Below the pieces are notes generated by a model. It was not told the origin of the DNA and did no database searches. It worked only from the letters and a program-made list of their open reading frames with translations. A program made the position numbers and the translations under genes. A stretch of 64,000 nt of DNA from NCEH01 sp043195125 (lineage in GTDB: Bacteria > Pseudomonadota > Alphaproteobacteria > Rhizobiales > Xanthobacteraceae): NCBI RefSeq assembly GCF_043195125.1, contig NZ_JBAFWR010000002.1; one strand, given 5' to 3'. Below, piece by piece: positions 8,566 to 17,384 of this stretch; within the stretch, counting starts at the first letter, position 1, and every line of letters begins with the position of its first letter.

Positions 8566-10698
8566 ATGTCGATGAAAGGTTCGCAAGCCGGCGAGATGGA
8601 CAATACGCCGCCGATGATCTGGAGCGACAACAGGCCCACAGCCTTCACCATTCGCGACTTCCTGATCGCCACCTTTTATCACGTCCGCGTGGTGATGCTG
8701 ACGGCATTGCTGCCCATCCTCATCGGCCTGTTCGCCGCGCTTTCGGCCAAGACCGAATACACCGCCAGCAGCCTGCTGATGGTGCTTGTGAACCGTGAGG
8801 TTTCCAATTCCCAGAACGTGACGGATTCCGGGCCGGCCGTGCTCTCCATCGAGGGCCTCAAGACGGTGGAATCGGAAGTCCAGATCATCGAGAGCGCTGA
8901 CGTCATCCGCGCCACCATCGAGGACATCGGCCTCGACCACCTGTTCCCGCCCGGCCGCCTGTCCTTCATCACCGACCGCCTGAGCTTCGGCACGCCGGCC
9001 AACACCATGGACAAGGCGATCGAGCGCTTCCGCAAGAATATGCGCACCACGGTTCAGTCGGGCTCGAATATCATCCTGGTCTCGTTCACCAATGCCAGCC
9101 GCGAACTGGCCATCGAGGTGACGGATGCGCTCGTGAAGGCCTATCTGGACCGCCGGCGCAAGATTTTCGACAACCCCACCTCGGCAATCCTCTCGGTGGA
9201 AGTGGAGCGCTTCAAGCGCGACCTGCGCGCCGTGGACCTGGAGATCCAGGCGCTCAAGGACAAGAGCGAGGTCATCGACTTCGCCCAGGACGCGATCCTC
9301 GCCGCCAACCAGGTGGACAGCGTGATCCAGCGCCGCCGCCAGGTGGCCGAGCGGCGCGCCGCCGTCACGGCGCAGCTCGCAGAAGCCGAGAAGCAGATGA
9401 AGGCGCTGCCGAGCACGGTGTTCGATTTCGCCGAGAAAACCGACGCCACGGCCAATGACGACACCCGCAACACGCTGACGCGCCTGCTGGTGGACCGCGA
9501 CCGCATCGCCCTGCAATACCAGCCCACCAGCCCGCAGATGCGCGAGGTGGAGAAGAAGATCGCCACCATCCGCCAGAGCCTGTCCGATCCGGACCAGCGC
9601 CTCGCCTCCACCAATCGCGACGTGCGCAATCCGGCCATCAGCTATGTCAACAACATGGTGCTGAGCCTGCGGGTGGAGAAGGATGCGCTCTCCCGCCAGA
9701 CCGACGAGCTGGACCAGCAGCAGAAGGTCGCCGAGGAGCGGCTGGCCATGCTGCGCAACACCGAGACCCGGCTTGTGGAACTGAACCGCCAGCGCGATTC
9801 GCTGAGCGACGGCTATCGCGAATATCTGCGCCGCGCGGTCGCCGCCACCATAGAGGAGACCGCCGCCAAGGTGCGCGCCTCCAACGTGCGCGTGGTGCAG
9901 GACGCGAGCGCCGCCGTCACCAGCCGCTCCATGGCGCTGCCGTTCCTCGCCGCCGGCATTTTCGGCGGGCTGCTGTTCGGCGCCGCCGCCGGCGCCCTCG
10001 CCTCCGCCCTGCGCACCGTCTTTATCCAGCCCACGGAAGCCGAACGCGCACTCGCCCTGCCCTGCCTCGCGGATTTCGCCGACGGCCGCAACGCCCTTGC
10101 GACGGCGGCTGCGGAACAGACCATCGGCGGGCTCGCGACCTTGCTCCTGGATACGGAGCTGGACGGCAAGCCGCTGCGAACCATGCATTTCCTGACCTCG
10201 GAGCGCGACGACGACGTGCCCATGCTGTGCCGTCGCCTCGCCGAGGAGATGAGCCTTCAGCGCGGCCTGCGCACCCTGCTGGTGGATCTGTGTTCGGCGA
10301 ACCCCTTCCCACTCGAATCAAGCGGCGCGGAGGTGAAGGGCGGCCTCGCCATGTCGGCGACCCCGGTGCCGCTGCTGTGGTCGCTGACCGACAGCGCCGA
10401 ATCGCCCTTGCTGAGCGTGCGGCTTTCCCTGGTGGAAGGGCGCCAGATGATGGAGGAGCTGCAAGATCTGTTCGATGCGATCGTCATCTGCTCCACCGCC
10501 CAGGGCGCTTCTCCCGTGATTCAGCGCCTCAACATGCTGGTGGATGCCAATATCCTGACGATTCGCGCCGAGCATACCCGCAAGCCCGCTGCGCTTCGGT
10601 TGCGATCTATTGTTTTGGAGAACGGCGGATTCGTTCTCGGATTCGTCTTTATGGGCCGCAGATACTATTTGCCGGAGTGGATTTACCGAAGGGCGTGA
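8566..10698 (+). CDS. GumC/Wzz-type chain-length determinant with degenerate kinase-like C-terminus
   Basis: A 710-residue polysaccharide co-polymerase. Order: first membrane helix (VVMLTALLPILIGLFAALS), Wzz periplasmic domain with long coiled coils (about residues 170-430), second helix (LPFLAAGIFGGLLFGAAAGA), then a cytoplasmic domain arranged like a bacterial tyrosine kinase. That domain keeps a LLVDLCSANPF strand and a FDAIVICSTA strand but has no GxxGxGKT loop and no Tyr-rich tail, so it is probably not a kinase. I chose the ATG at 8566 (purine-rich GGACCGGGG just upstream); a GTG at 8461 would add 35 unlike residues. Confidence 0.85.
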   Translation: MSMKGSQAGEMDNTPPMIWSDNRPTAFTIRDFLIATFYHVRVVMLTALLPILIGLFAALSAKTEYTASSLLMVLVNREVSNSQNVTDSGPAVLSIEGLKTVESEVQIIESADVIRATIEDIGLDHLFPPGRLSFITDRLSFGTPANTMDKAIERFRKNMRTTVQSGSNIILVSFTNASRELAIEVTDALVKAYLDRRRKIFDNPTSAILSVEVERFKRDLRAVDLEIQALKDKSEVIDFAQDAILAANQVDSVIQRRRQVAERRAAVTAQLAEAEKQMKALPSTVFDFAEKTDATANDDTRNTLTRLLVDRDRIALQYQPTSPQMREVEKKIATIRQSLSDPDQRLASTNRDVRNPAISYVNNMVLSLRVEKDALSRQTDELDQQQKVAEERLAMLRNTETRLVELNRQRDSLSDGYREYLRRAVAATIEETAAKVRASNVRVVQDASAAVTSRSMALPFLAAGIFGGLLFGAAAGALASALRTVFIQPTEAERALALPCLADFADGRNALATAAAEQTIGGLATLLLDTELDGKPLRTMHFLTSERDDDVPMLCRRLAEEMSLQRGLRTLLVDLCSANPFPLESSGAEVKGGLAMSATPVPLLWSLTDSAESPLLSVRLSLVEGRQMMEELQDLFDAIVICSTAQGASPVIQRLNMLVDANILTIRAEHTRKPAALRLRSIVLENGGFVLGFVFMGRRYYLPEWIYRRA

Positions 10699-10859
10699 GA
10701 AGAAACGTTTCATTAACCATGGAGCTTTAGGGTTGCTTTACCACGTTGATCGGTTCAGCGACCCCGCTTCACACCCCTTCCGCACCCCGTTCCGCAAGGA
10801 GCGGGCGGGAAGGTCGGCGCAGGGTCCTGGACGGGGTCGCCCACTAGGAGCCTTGCTCG

Positions 10860-11717
10860 ATGCCCTCCCCCGCATGCGAAGCGACCCGTCGCGATCGCAG
10901 CCCGGAGCTGGGTGCGCCGCGCGGCCGGAGCGCCGGGCCGTGGGCGGCCCTGCGGCTGCCCCTGTTCCTGCTTCTGGGCAGCACCATGCTTGCCGGATGC
11001 ACCACCACTTCGGGCCGCACGCCCATGCTCACCGGGCAGGAGCTGAGCTTCACCCAGGTGAACCCGGAAGGCTTCCGCCCCTGGACTCCCGGCATCCCGG
11101 CCTATCGCCTCGGCCCCGGCGATAAGCTGAAAATCAAATTCTCCATCACGCGCGAGATGGACGAGGACCTCGTCGTCTCTCCCGACGGCACCATCGGCGT
11201 GCGCGCGGTGGGACAGATCAAGGTCGAGGGCATGACGCTCGCCGGCCTGCAGGAGACCATCCGCGTCTCCGCCCGGCGCGAGCTGACCGACCAACGCGTG
11301 GTGGTCTCGCTGGAAGATTCCGGTTCCTCAAAGGTTTATGTCGGCGGCAGCGTGGCCCATCCGGGGCTCTACAAGATCGCCGAGATGCGCGTGTCCTCGC
11401 TGGAGGCGGTGCTGCTCGCGGGCGGATTCACGGACGAGGCCCGCCTCGGCGAGGTGGCGCTGATCCGCCGCGATCCCTCCAACCGCGCCATGCTCAAGAT
11501 CATCAATGTGCGCGACATGATCCAGACCGGATCGGACGAAGCCGACGTGCCGCTGGTGGCCGGCGACATCCTCTACGTGCCGCGCAGCGACATCGCCGAG
11601 CTGAATTTGTGGATCGACCAGTTCATCAACAAGGTGGTGCCGTTCCAGCGCACCTTCAGCTACACGCTGGGCGCCTATTCCACCACATCCAGCGGCGCTT
11701 CGACCCTGATCCCGTGA
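10860..11717 (+). CDS. Polysaccharide export lipoprotein (Wza/GumB/ExoF-like)
   Basis: A 285-residue outer-membrane-associated polysaccharide exporter. It has a lipoprotein signal with lipobox MLAGC, then the Poly_export domain (YRLGPGDKLKIKF, SPDGTIGVRAVGQIKVEGMT) and a SLBB-type repeat (VYVGGSVAHPGLYKI). An AGGAG ribosome site lies 10 bases ahead of the ATG. At 285 residues it is shorter than E. coli Wza (about 380) and closer to GumB-type exporters. It lies 161 bases after the GumC-like gene, its usual partner. Confidence 0.88.
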   Translation: MPSPACEATRRDRSPELGAPRGRSAGPWAALRLPLFLLLGSTMLAGCTTTSGRTPMLTGQELSFTQVNPEGFRPWTPGIPAYRLGPGDKLKIKFSITREMDEDLVVSPDGTIGVRAVGQIKVEGMTLAGLQETIRVSARRELTDQRVVVSLEDSGSSKVYVGGSVAHPGLYKIAEMRVSSLEAVLLAGGFTDEARLGEVALIRRDPSNRAMLKIINVRDMIQTGSDEADVPLVAGDILYVPRSDIAELNLWIDQFINKVVPFQRTFSYTLGAYSTTSSGASTLIP

Positions 11718-11794
11718 GCCTTTCCGCGCTGCGGCGTGGTAGGATATGTTCCTGTTCGGCGGCGCGGCGCGCCGCGCCAACCACGGTGGACACG

Positions 11795-12619
11795 ATGCTA
11801 GCACAGGCCGGCGAGGCGCCGATCCGGGAAGTGCCCTATCTCGGCGTGCGTATTTCCTGCCTCGACGTTCCGGCGGCGGCAGCACGCATTGCCGCGCGCG
11901 GCGCCGGTGCCCCGTTTGCCTATGTGGTGACGCCCAACGCCCAGCATTTCGTGCGGCTCGGCCGGCTGAAGGATGCCCGCTTCGCCGACGCCTATGAGCA
12001 CGCTTGGCTGCGCCTGCTGGATGGCAAGACCCCGCGCGCCCTCGCCCGACGCGTGTTCGGGCTCGACCTCCCCCATGCCGCCGGCAGCGATCTGACCGCC
12101 TATCTGTTCGCGCACCATATCGCGCCCGGCGACAGCGTGACCGTGATCGGTGGGGGCGAGGAGATGCGCCGCCGCCTGATCGAGCAATTCGGCCTCAAGG
12201 CGGTGAACCTGCTCAACCCCTCCATGGGCTTCATCAACAAGCCGGAAGAGGTGGAGGCCTGCGTGGATTTCGTGCTGGCCCATCCGGCGCGCTACGTGTT
12301 CTTCGCGGTGGGTGCCCCGGCCTCCGAATACATGGCCCGCATGGTGGAAAAGCGCGGCGGGGCGGTGGGCACCGGCCTGTGTGTCGGCTCCTCGCTCAAT
12401 TTCGTCACCGGCATCGTGCAGCGCGCGCCGGAATTCTATCGCAAGTTCGGCCTGGAATGGCTGCACCGCCTGATGCTGAACCCCAAGGGCCATGCGCGGC
12501 GGGTGTTCGTGGAATCCATGCCGCTTCTGCTGATGGTGGCCGATGCCCGGCGCAATCCCGCAGCCTATGGCATGGCCGGCACCGGGGAGAAGGGCCTGCG
12601 GAGCCCGGACCAGCCATGA
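11795..12619 (+). CDS. WecG/TagA/CpsF-family glycosyltransferase
   Basis: A 274-residue GT26-type glycosyltransferase that would transfer a sugar to a lipid-linked intermediate in EPS unit assembly. Family marks in order: YVVTPNAQHFVRL, the acidic LLDGKTPRALARR segment, HAAGSDLTAYLF, FFAVGAPASEYM and the GLCVGSSLNFVTG Gly-rich segment. I chose the ATG at 11795; the frame is open upstream but overlaps the exporter gene and shows no family similarity there. The stop overlaps the polymerase start by 4 bases (ATGA), indicating translational coupling. Confidence 0.85.
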   Translation: MLAQAGEAPIREVPYLGVRISCLDVPAAAARIAARGAGAPFAYVVTPNAQHFVRLGRLKDARFADAYEHAWLRLLDGKTPRALARRVFGLDLPHAAGSDLTAYLFAHHIAPGDSVTVIGGGEEMRRRLIEQFGLKAVNLLNPSMGFINKPEEVEACVDFVLAHPARYVFFAVGAPASEYMARMVEKRGGAVGTGLCVGSSLNFVTGIVQRAPEFYRKFGLEWLHRLMLNPKGHARRVFVESMPLLLMVADARRNPAAYGMAGTGEKGLRSPDQP

Positions 12620-14007
12620 GCGTACCGGCCGCGCGCACCTATCGGCACGTGGCCATTCCACGGGTCGGGCGGTTCGCGCCGCCGACCCGGCTGGACGAGG
12701 GCGAGCGCCTCTCGCCGAACCTGACGTTCGTGGTGCTGCTCGGCATCCTGCCGATGTTCGCCCAATGCTTCCATTATCTCAACGAACTGCCGCCCACCTA
12801 CCTGCTCTCCAAGGCGTGGCCGGTGATGGCGATCCCGCTGACGCTCTACGCCATGGCGCGCATGAAGCTGCCGGGCAAGGCGATCTATCTGGTGTTCCTC
12901 GCCTATGCCATCGGCTTCACGCCGCTGGTCTCGATGATCCAGCTGGGCAACGGCTTTTTCGACGCGCTGACCACCACCATCAAGATCTGGCCCGTCACCT
13001 ATTATTTCGCCCTCTCGGCGCTGCTGGCGTGGATGGCGCCCACCGGGCCCCGGCTGAAGACCGCCGTGGTCACGCTCGGCTACGCCACCTATGGCATCAT
13101 GCTGCTGCTGTGGCTGGTGGCGCCAGCCTCCTGGTACAACAGCGATCCCTCGGTCGGGAAGCTGATGCTGTTCGAGGCCGAGCGCGGCTATCGCATCTAC
13201 ATGCCCATGTTCTTCGGCATGCTGCTGGTGTTCTACCTCACGCGCAGTTTCATGCAGCGGCCGCACGTGCTGAAGGTGGCGGCGGTGGGAATCGCGGTGC
13301 TGCTGATGTTCATCATCTTCAAGCAGCGCGCTTCCATCGGCAGCGCACTGGTGGTGATCGGCTTCGGCGTGGTGGCCTCGGCGCCGCGGCAATTGCGCCG
13401 GCTGATGATCGGCGCCCTGTGCCTGCTGGTGCCGCTGGCGGTCGCGGTGCTGGTGATGAAGGCCAACGGCAATGTGGCCGAATCCCTCGGCGGCTCGCTT
13501 TCGGTGCGGCAGAATTCGTTCGCGCTGGCGACCCAGTTCCTGGGCACGGATGTCTGGCACTGGCTGTTCGGCGTCGGCGCGACCACGCGTTTCAGTACCA
13601 TCACGCTCGCGGAAATCTTCGGCAACGCGCAATTCTTCATCGCCGATCTCGGCTGGGTCGGCGTGGTGTTCGAATATGGCGCGGTGGGAGCTCTGTTAAT
13701 CGTCATCCTGTATCTGTGGGGCTATGTGGCGGTGAGCAAAGCCGCGCAGCGCAGCGGCGAACCGTTCGCCCAAGCCCTTGCTGACTATATTCTCTTCCTC
13801 TTGGTGGGCTCCGCGGTATATTCCCTGGTGCTGACACCCGGCGAGCTCGGCGTCATCATGGCGATCGCCGTCTATCTCGACCGGTACCGGAGCAAACATC
13901 CGGGCAGCACGCCGCCCGCACCCGCCGACCTTGACGCTGACAGATCCACCCGTAGACGGATGATGGTGATTACCCATGCTGCGACGGCTAAAAAAACTGT
14001 TCGGTGA
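12616..14007 (+). CDS. O-antigen/EPS polymerase-like membrane protein (Wzy-like)
   Basis: A 463-residue protein with about 11-12 hydrophobic segments and a larger periplasmic loop (about residues 285-350, SVRQNSFALATQFLG) before ADLGWVGVVFEYGAVGALL, the layout of Wzy/O-antigen ligase proteins. Such polymerases diverge too much for motifs to be decisive, so the call rests on topology and on its place between the WecG-type transferase (4-base overlap) and an FkbM gene (32-base overlap). Confidence 0.78.
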   Translation: MSVPAARTYRHVAIPRVGRFAPPTRLDEGERLSPNLTFVVLLGILPMFAQCFHYLNELPPTYLLSKAWPVMAIPLTLYAMARMKLPGKAIYLVFLAYAIGFTPLVSMIQLGNGFFDALTTTIKIWPVTYYFALSALLAWMAPTGPRLKTAVVTLGYATYGIMLLLWLVAPASWYNSDPSVGKLMLFEAERGYRIYMPMFFGMLLVFYLTRSFMQRPHVLKVAAVGIAVLLMFIIFKQRASIGSALVVIGFGVVASAPRQLRRLMIGALCLLVPLAVAVLVMKANGNVAESLGGSLSVRQNSFALATQFLGTDVWHWLFGVGATTRFSTITLAEIFGNAQFFIADLGWVGVVFEYGAVGALLIVILYLWGYVAVSKAAQRSGEPFAQALADYILFLLVGSAVYSLVLTPGELGVIMAIAVYLDRYRSKHPGSTPPAPADLDADRSTRRRMMVITHAATAKKTVR

Positions 14008-14824
14008 GCCGGCCTTCCAGGCCGCGCCCGTGACCGTGCTCACGCGCGCGCTGACCTGGGCGGTCTCCGTGCCGCTCGGCCGTCAGCCGGTGTTCACCCT
14101 GGTGCCGGGCGGCGCCAAGCTGACCGTGCCGAGCGACTTCCGCTACACCTCGGTCTCCGCTTTCCTGCTGCGCGACGCGATCGAGCCGGAATTGCGCTAC
14201 ATCCAGAATTTCGTCGGCAAGGGCGACGTGTTCATCGATGTGGGTGCCAACATCGGCCTGTTCACGCTGAAGGTCGCGCCCTATGCGGGCCGCGTGGTGG
14301 CGGTGGAGCCGGGCAAGGATGCCGGCGACCTGCTGGCCAAGAACATCGCGCTCAACGGCTTCTCCCACGTAACCATCGTGCGCAAGGCGCTCTCCGATGT
14401 GCCGGGCGAAGCGGTGCTGCACCACAATCCCCTCGGCGACGACCCGCAGGCCTTCTCGCTGATCAGCGACGGCACCGATGTGGAGAGCGAAGTGGTGGTG
14501 ATCACCACGCTCGACCAGATGGTGCACGACCTCAACCTGCCGCGCGTGGACTGCATCAAGATGGATGTGGAAGGCGCGGAGAACATGGTGATCGCCGGGG
14601 CGAGCCACACGCTCTCCACCTGGCGGCCAGACGTGATCTTCGAGATCAACTGCCCCACGCTGTTCAAGGCGGGCGGCGATCCGGCGGCCTCGTGGAACGG
14701 CCTGGCCGCCCATGGTTATGCCTTCTTCCGCCTCCAGGACGACGGCGCGCTGCGCCCGCTCTCCAGCCGGCCGACCGAATTCTGCAACGTGGTGGCGCGC
14801 CATCCCCAAGGCCGCGCGGCCTAA
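13976..14824 (+). CDS. FkbM-family SAM-dependent methyltransferase
   Basis: A 282-residue FkbM-type methyltransferase. It has a SAM site VFIDVGANIGLFTLKV (about residues 84-99), the strand-2 acid in VVAVEPGKD and the signature CIKMDVEGAE. It overlaps the polymerase gene by 32 bases and is the last gene before a strong terminator, so it ends the 12-15 kb EPS transcript. Probable role: O-methylation of the EPS repeat unit. Its sequence differs clearly from the 5544-6419 copy, so this is not a recent duplication. Confidence 0.87.
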   Translation: MLRRLKKLFGEPAFQAAPVTVLTRALTWAVSVPLGRQPVFTLVPGGAKLTVPSDFRYTSVSAFLLRDAIEPELRYIQNFVGKGDVFIDVGANIGLFTLKVAPYAGRVVAVEPGKDAGDLLAKNIALNGFSHVTIVRKALSDVPGEAVLHHNPLGDDPQAFSLISDGTDVESEVVVITTLDQMVHDLNLPRVDCIKMDVEGAENMVIAGASHTLSTWRPDVIFEINCPTLFKAGGDPAASWNGLAAHGYAFFRLQDDGALRPLSSRPTEFCNVVARHPQGRAA

Positions 14825-14877
14825 GCGGGAAAGATGATCCGCGCGGCCTGAACGGGAAGAACCGCGCGAAAGAATCG

Positions 14878-14909
14878 GGGGCCGGAGCGCATCGCGCCGG
14901 CCCCTTTTT
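14878..14909 (+). terminator. Rho-independent terminator after EPS block
   Basis: Stem GGGGCCGG/CCGGCCCC (8 bp, loop of 11 bases whose ends can also pair) followed by TTTTT. It lies 53 bases after the FkbM stop and separates the EPS block from the convergent nad operon. Confidence 0.85.
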
Positions 14910-14941
14910 CATGCCCGCCCATTTTCAGGCCGTCCGCGCGC

Positions 14942-15835
14942 CTACGCTTCGTCCAGCCCGAGGTCCAGGATCGGCGCGCTATGGGTCAGCCAGCCGCATG
15001 AGATGAGATCGACGCCGGACGCCGAAATGGCCGGCACGGTCTGGGCGTTCACGCGGCCCGAGGCCTCCGTGATGGCGCGGCCCGCCACCATGTCCACGGC
15101 GGTGCGCAGCGTTTCGGGGCTCATATTGTCCAGCAGCACGGCATCGACGCCCACGGAGAGCGCTTCTTCCAGCTGGGCCAGGGTGTCCACTTCCACCTCG
15201 ATCTTCACGAGGTGGCCCACATGGGCGCGGGCGCGGGTGATGGCGGGAATGATGCCACCCGCCGCCACCAGATGGTTATCCTTGATCAGCACCGCATCGT
15301 CGAGCCCGAAACGATGGTTCGCCCCGCCGCCGGCGCGCACGGCATATTTTTCCAGCGCCCGCAGGCCCGGCGTGGTTTTGCGGGTGCAGGTGATGCGGGC
15401 ATGCCCATTGGCCCGCGCAGCGGCCACCAGATGGGCCGTGGCGCTGGCGATGCCCGACAGGCGGCACACGAAATTCAGCGCCACCCGTTCGGCGCTGAGG
15501 ATCGGCCGCGCCAAGCCCTCGATGCGCATCACCGCCTCGCCGGGAGACACGTGCATGCCGTCAGGCTGCAGGATCTCCACGCGGATCGCCGGATCGAGCA
15601 GGTGGAACGCCTGGACCGCAAGGCCAAGGCCCGCGACCACGCCGGTCTGGCGGCTGGTCATGGTCACGGCGAAGCGCGCATCGGCGGGCACCACGGCTTC
15701 GCTGGTGATGTCCCCGGCGCGGCCGAGATCCTCCAGCAAGGCGGCGCGCACCACGCCCTCGGTGAGCAGGGCCGGCAGGGGCACGAGTTCGGGAGCTTCG
15801 GCGGCGAAATGCACGGCGGGAGCGGCGAGCGACAT
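14942..15835 (-). CDS. nadC: Nicotinate-nucleotide pyrophosphorylase (carboxylating)
   Basis: Quinolinate phosphoribosyltransferase: quinolinate + PRPP to nicotinate mononucleotide + CO2 + PPi, third step of de novo NAD synthesis. The 297-residue protein has the usual length and the active-site strings ITCTRKTTPGLRALEKYAV, GGGANHRFGLDDAVLIKDNH and the late IEVEVDTLAQ and VLLDNMSP segments that bind substrate and PRPP. I chose the ATG at 15835 because it shares one base with the nadB stop; the open frame extends 26 codons further upstream inside nadB. Last gene of nadA-nadB-nadC. Confidence 0.97.
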   Translation of the reverse strand: MSLAAPAVHFAAEAPELVPLPALLTEGVVRAALLEDLGRAGDITSEAVVPADARFAVTMTSRQTGVVAGLGLAVQAFHLLDPAIRVEILQPDGMHVSPGEAVMRIEGLARPILSAERVALNFVCRLSGIASATAHLVAAARANGHARITCTRKTTPGLRALEKYAVRAGGGANHRFGLDDAVLIKDNHLVAAGGIIPAITRARAHVGHLVKIEVEVDTLAQLEEALSVGVDAVLLDNMSPETLRTAVDMVAGRAITEASGRVNAQTVPAISASGVDLISCGWLTHSAPILDLGLDEA

Positions 15836-17379
15836 CAGACGGCTTCCTTGAAGGCGGGTTCGGTGCGCCAGGGGGCGAGCGCGGCCTCGATCTGCGCGAG
15901 GTCGATCTCGCAATGGCGCCCGTGCGGTTCGGGCGCGGGATGATCGGCGCGGAAATGCCCGCCCCGGCTTTCCTCCCGCTTGAGGGCAGAAAGCGCGACG
16001 AGGCTCGCCACCAAGGCGGCATCGTCATGGTCCGCGTGCGGGGCCAACGCCCGCAGGGCCTCGCCGAGCCCGGCGGCCGAACGCACCACGCCCACATGGC
16101 GATCCATGATGCGCCGCAGGGCCTCGATATTGAGCGCCGGCTTCGGCGTGCGCACCGGCGCCGTGGCGCCGCCCGCATCGCGCGCGGCCTCGCCGGCGAT
16201 GGCCGCGGAAATCCAGCCGGAGAAGGCGATCGCCTCCAGCAGAGAATTGCTCGCCAGCCGGTTCGCGCCGTGCAGGCCGGTGGAGGCGACCTCGCCGCAG
16301 GCATAGAGGCCGGGCACGCTGGTGCGGCCGTGGGCGTCCACCTTCACGCCGCCCATGTGGTAATGCGCCGCCGGACGCACCGGGATCGCCTCCCGCGCGG
16401 GGTCGATGCCGCTTTCCAGGCACAGGGCATGCACGGAGGGAAAGCGCGCCGCGAAGCGGTCACCAAGGCAGGCGCGTGCGTCCAGCGTCACGCGCCGGCC
16501 GGCAACGATCTGCGCATGGATGGCGCGCGCGACCACGTCGCGCGGCGCGAGTTCCGCCCCCGCCACATCGGCCATGAAGCGCTCGCCCTGGTCGTTGAAC
16601 AGGATCGCCCCCTCCCCGCGCAGCGCCTCCGTGGCGAGCGGCATGGGATCGCGCGTAGCGGCGATGGCGGTGGGGTGGAACTGCACGAACTCGATGTCGC
16701 GCAACACCGCTCCCGCCCGCGCGGCCAGCGCCAGCCCGCTGCCGAGCGCGGCGCGCGGATTGGTGGTGGAGGCATAGAGCCCGCCGAGCCCGCCGGTGGC
16801 GAGCACCACGGCACGGCCCATCAGGTCCATGCCCGCGCCGTTGGTGCCCATGCAGCGCACGCCGGTGACGCGGCCCTCGGCATCGCGCAGCAGGTCGATG
16901 GCCTTGAGATCCGTGCGGCGGGAAATATGCGGGCTGATGCGGGCGCGCGCGATCAGGGCGTCGAGCACGGCGCGGCCGGTGGCGTCACCATCCGCATGGA
17001 CGATGCGATTGCGGCTGTGGGCGGCTTCCAGCCCCAGCGCGACGGCGCCCGCGGCATCGGTGTCGAAGGCAACGCCCCAATCCGCGAGGCGGGCGATCAC
17101 CGAAGCCGCCGCCCCCGTGACGCGTGCCGCCGCGTCCGGCCGGGTGAGGCCGGCGCCCGCCTTGAGAGTGTCCTGCGTGTGCAGGTCGGGGTGGTCGTCC
17201 ACGCCGAGCGCGGCGGCGATGCCGCCCTGGGCCATGGCGGTGGCCGGAACGGCGGCGACACCCTGCGGGGCCACCACCAAAACCTTGAGCGGAGCCAACG
17301 CGAGGGCGCAGGCGATGCCCGCCACCCCGGCGCCGACGACGATGACGCGGTCCGCGTCTCTCCCGGCGGCCTGTGCCAT
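15835..17379 (-). CDS. nadB: L-aspartate oxidase
   Basis: FAD-dependent L-aspartate to iminoaspartate oxidation, first step of de novo NAD synthesis. The 514-residue protein opens with the dinucleotide fold RVIVVGAGVAGIACALALA. Further marks are AMAQGGIAAALG, HSRNRIVHADGDATGR, the substrate-site segment EFVQFHPTAI, and the FAD-site YACGEVASTGLHGANRLASN. The ATG at 17379 lies 5 bases after the nadA stop. The C-terminal region is short compared with E. coli NadB but complete. Confidence 0.97.
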   Translation of the reverse strand: MAQAAGRDADRVIVVGAGVAGIACALALAPLKVLVVAPQGVAAVPATAMAQGGIAAALGVDDHPDLHTQDTLKAGAGLTRPDAAARVTGAAASVIARLADWGVAFDTDAAGAVALGLEAAHSRNRIVHADGDATGRAVLDALIARARISPHISRRTDLKAIDLLRDAEGRVTGVRCMGTNGAGMDLMGRAVVLATGGLGGLYASTTNPRAALGSGLALAARAGAVLRDIEFVQFHPTAIAATRDPMPLATEALRGEGAILFNDQGERFMADVAGAELAPRDVVARAIHAQIVAGRRVTLDARACLGDRFAARFPSVHALCLESGIDPAREAIPVRPAAHYHMGGVKVDAHGRTSVPGLYACGEVASTGLHGANRLASNSLLEAIAFSGWISAAIAGEAARDAGGATAPVRTPKPALNIEALRRIMDRHVGVVRSAAGLGEALRALAPHADHDDAALVASLVALSALKREESRGGHFRADHPAPEPHGRHCEIDLAQIEAALAPWRTEPAFKEAV

Positions 17380-17384
17380 GGCGG

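Noticed and set aside
8566..10698. Annotation as a tyrosine autokinase (Wzc)
   Set aside because: No Walker A loop and no C-terminal Tyr cluster are visible.
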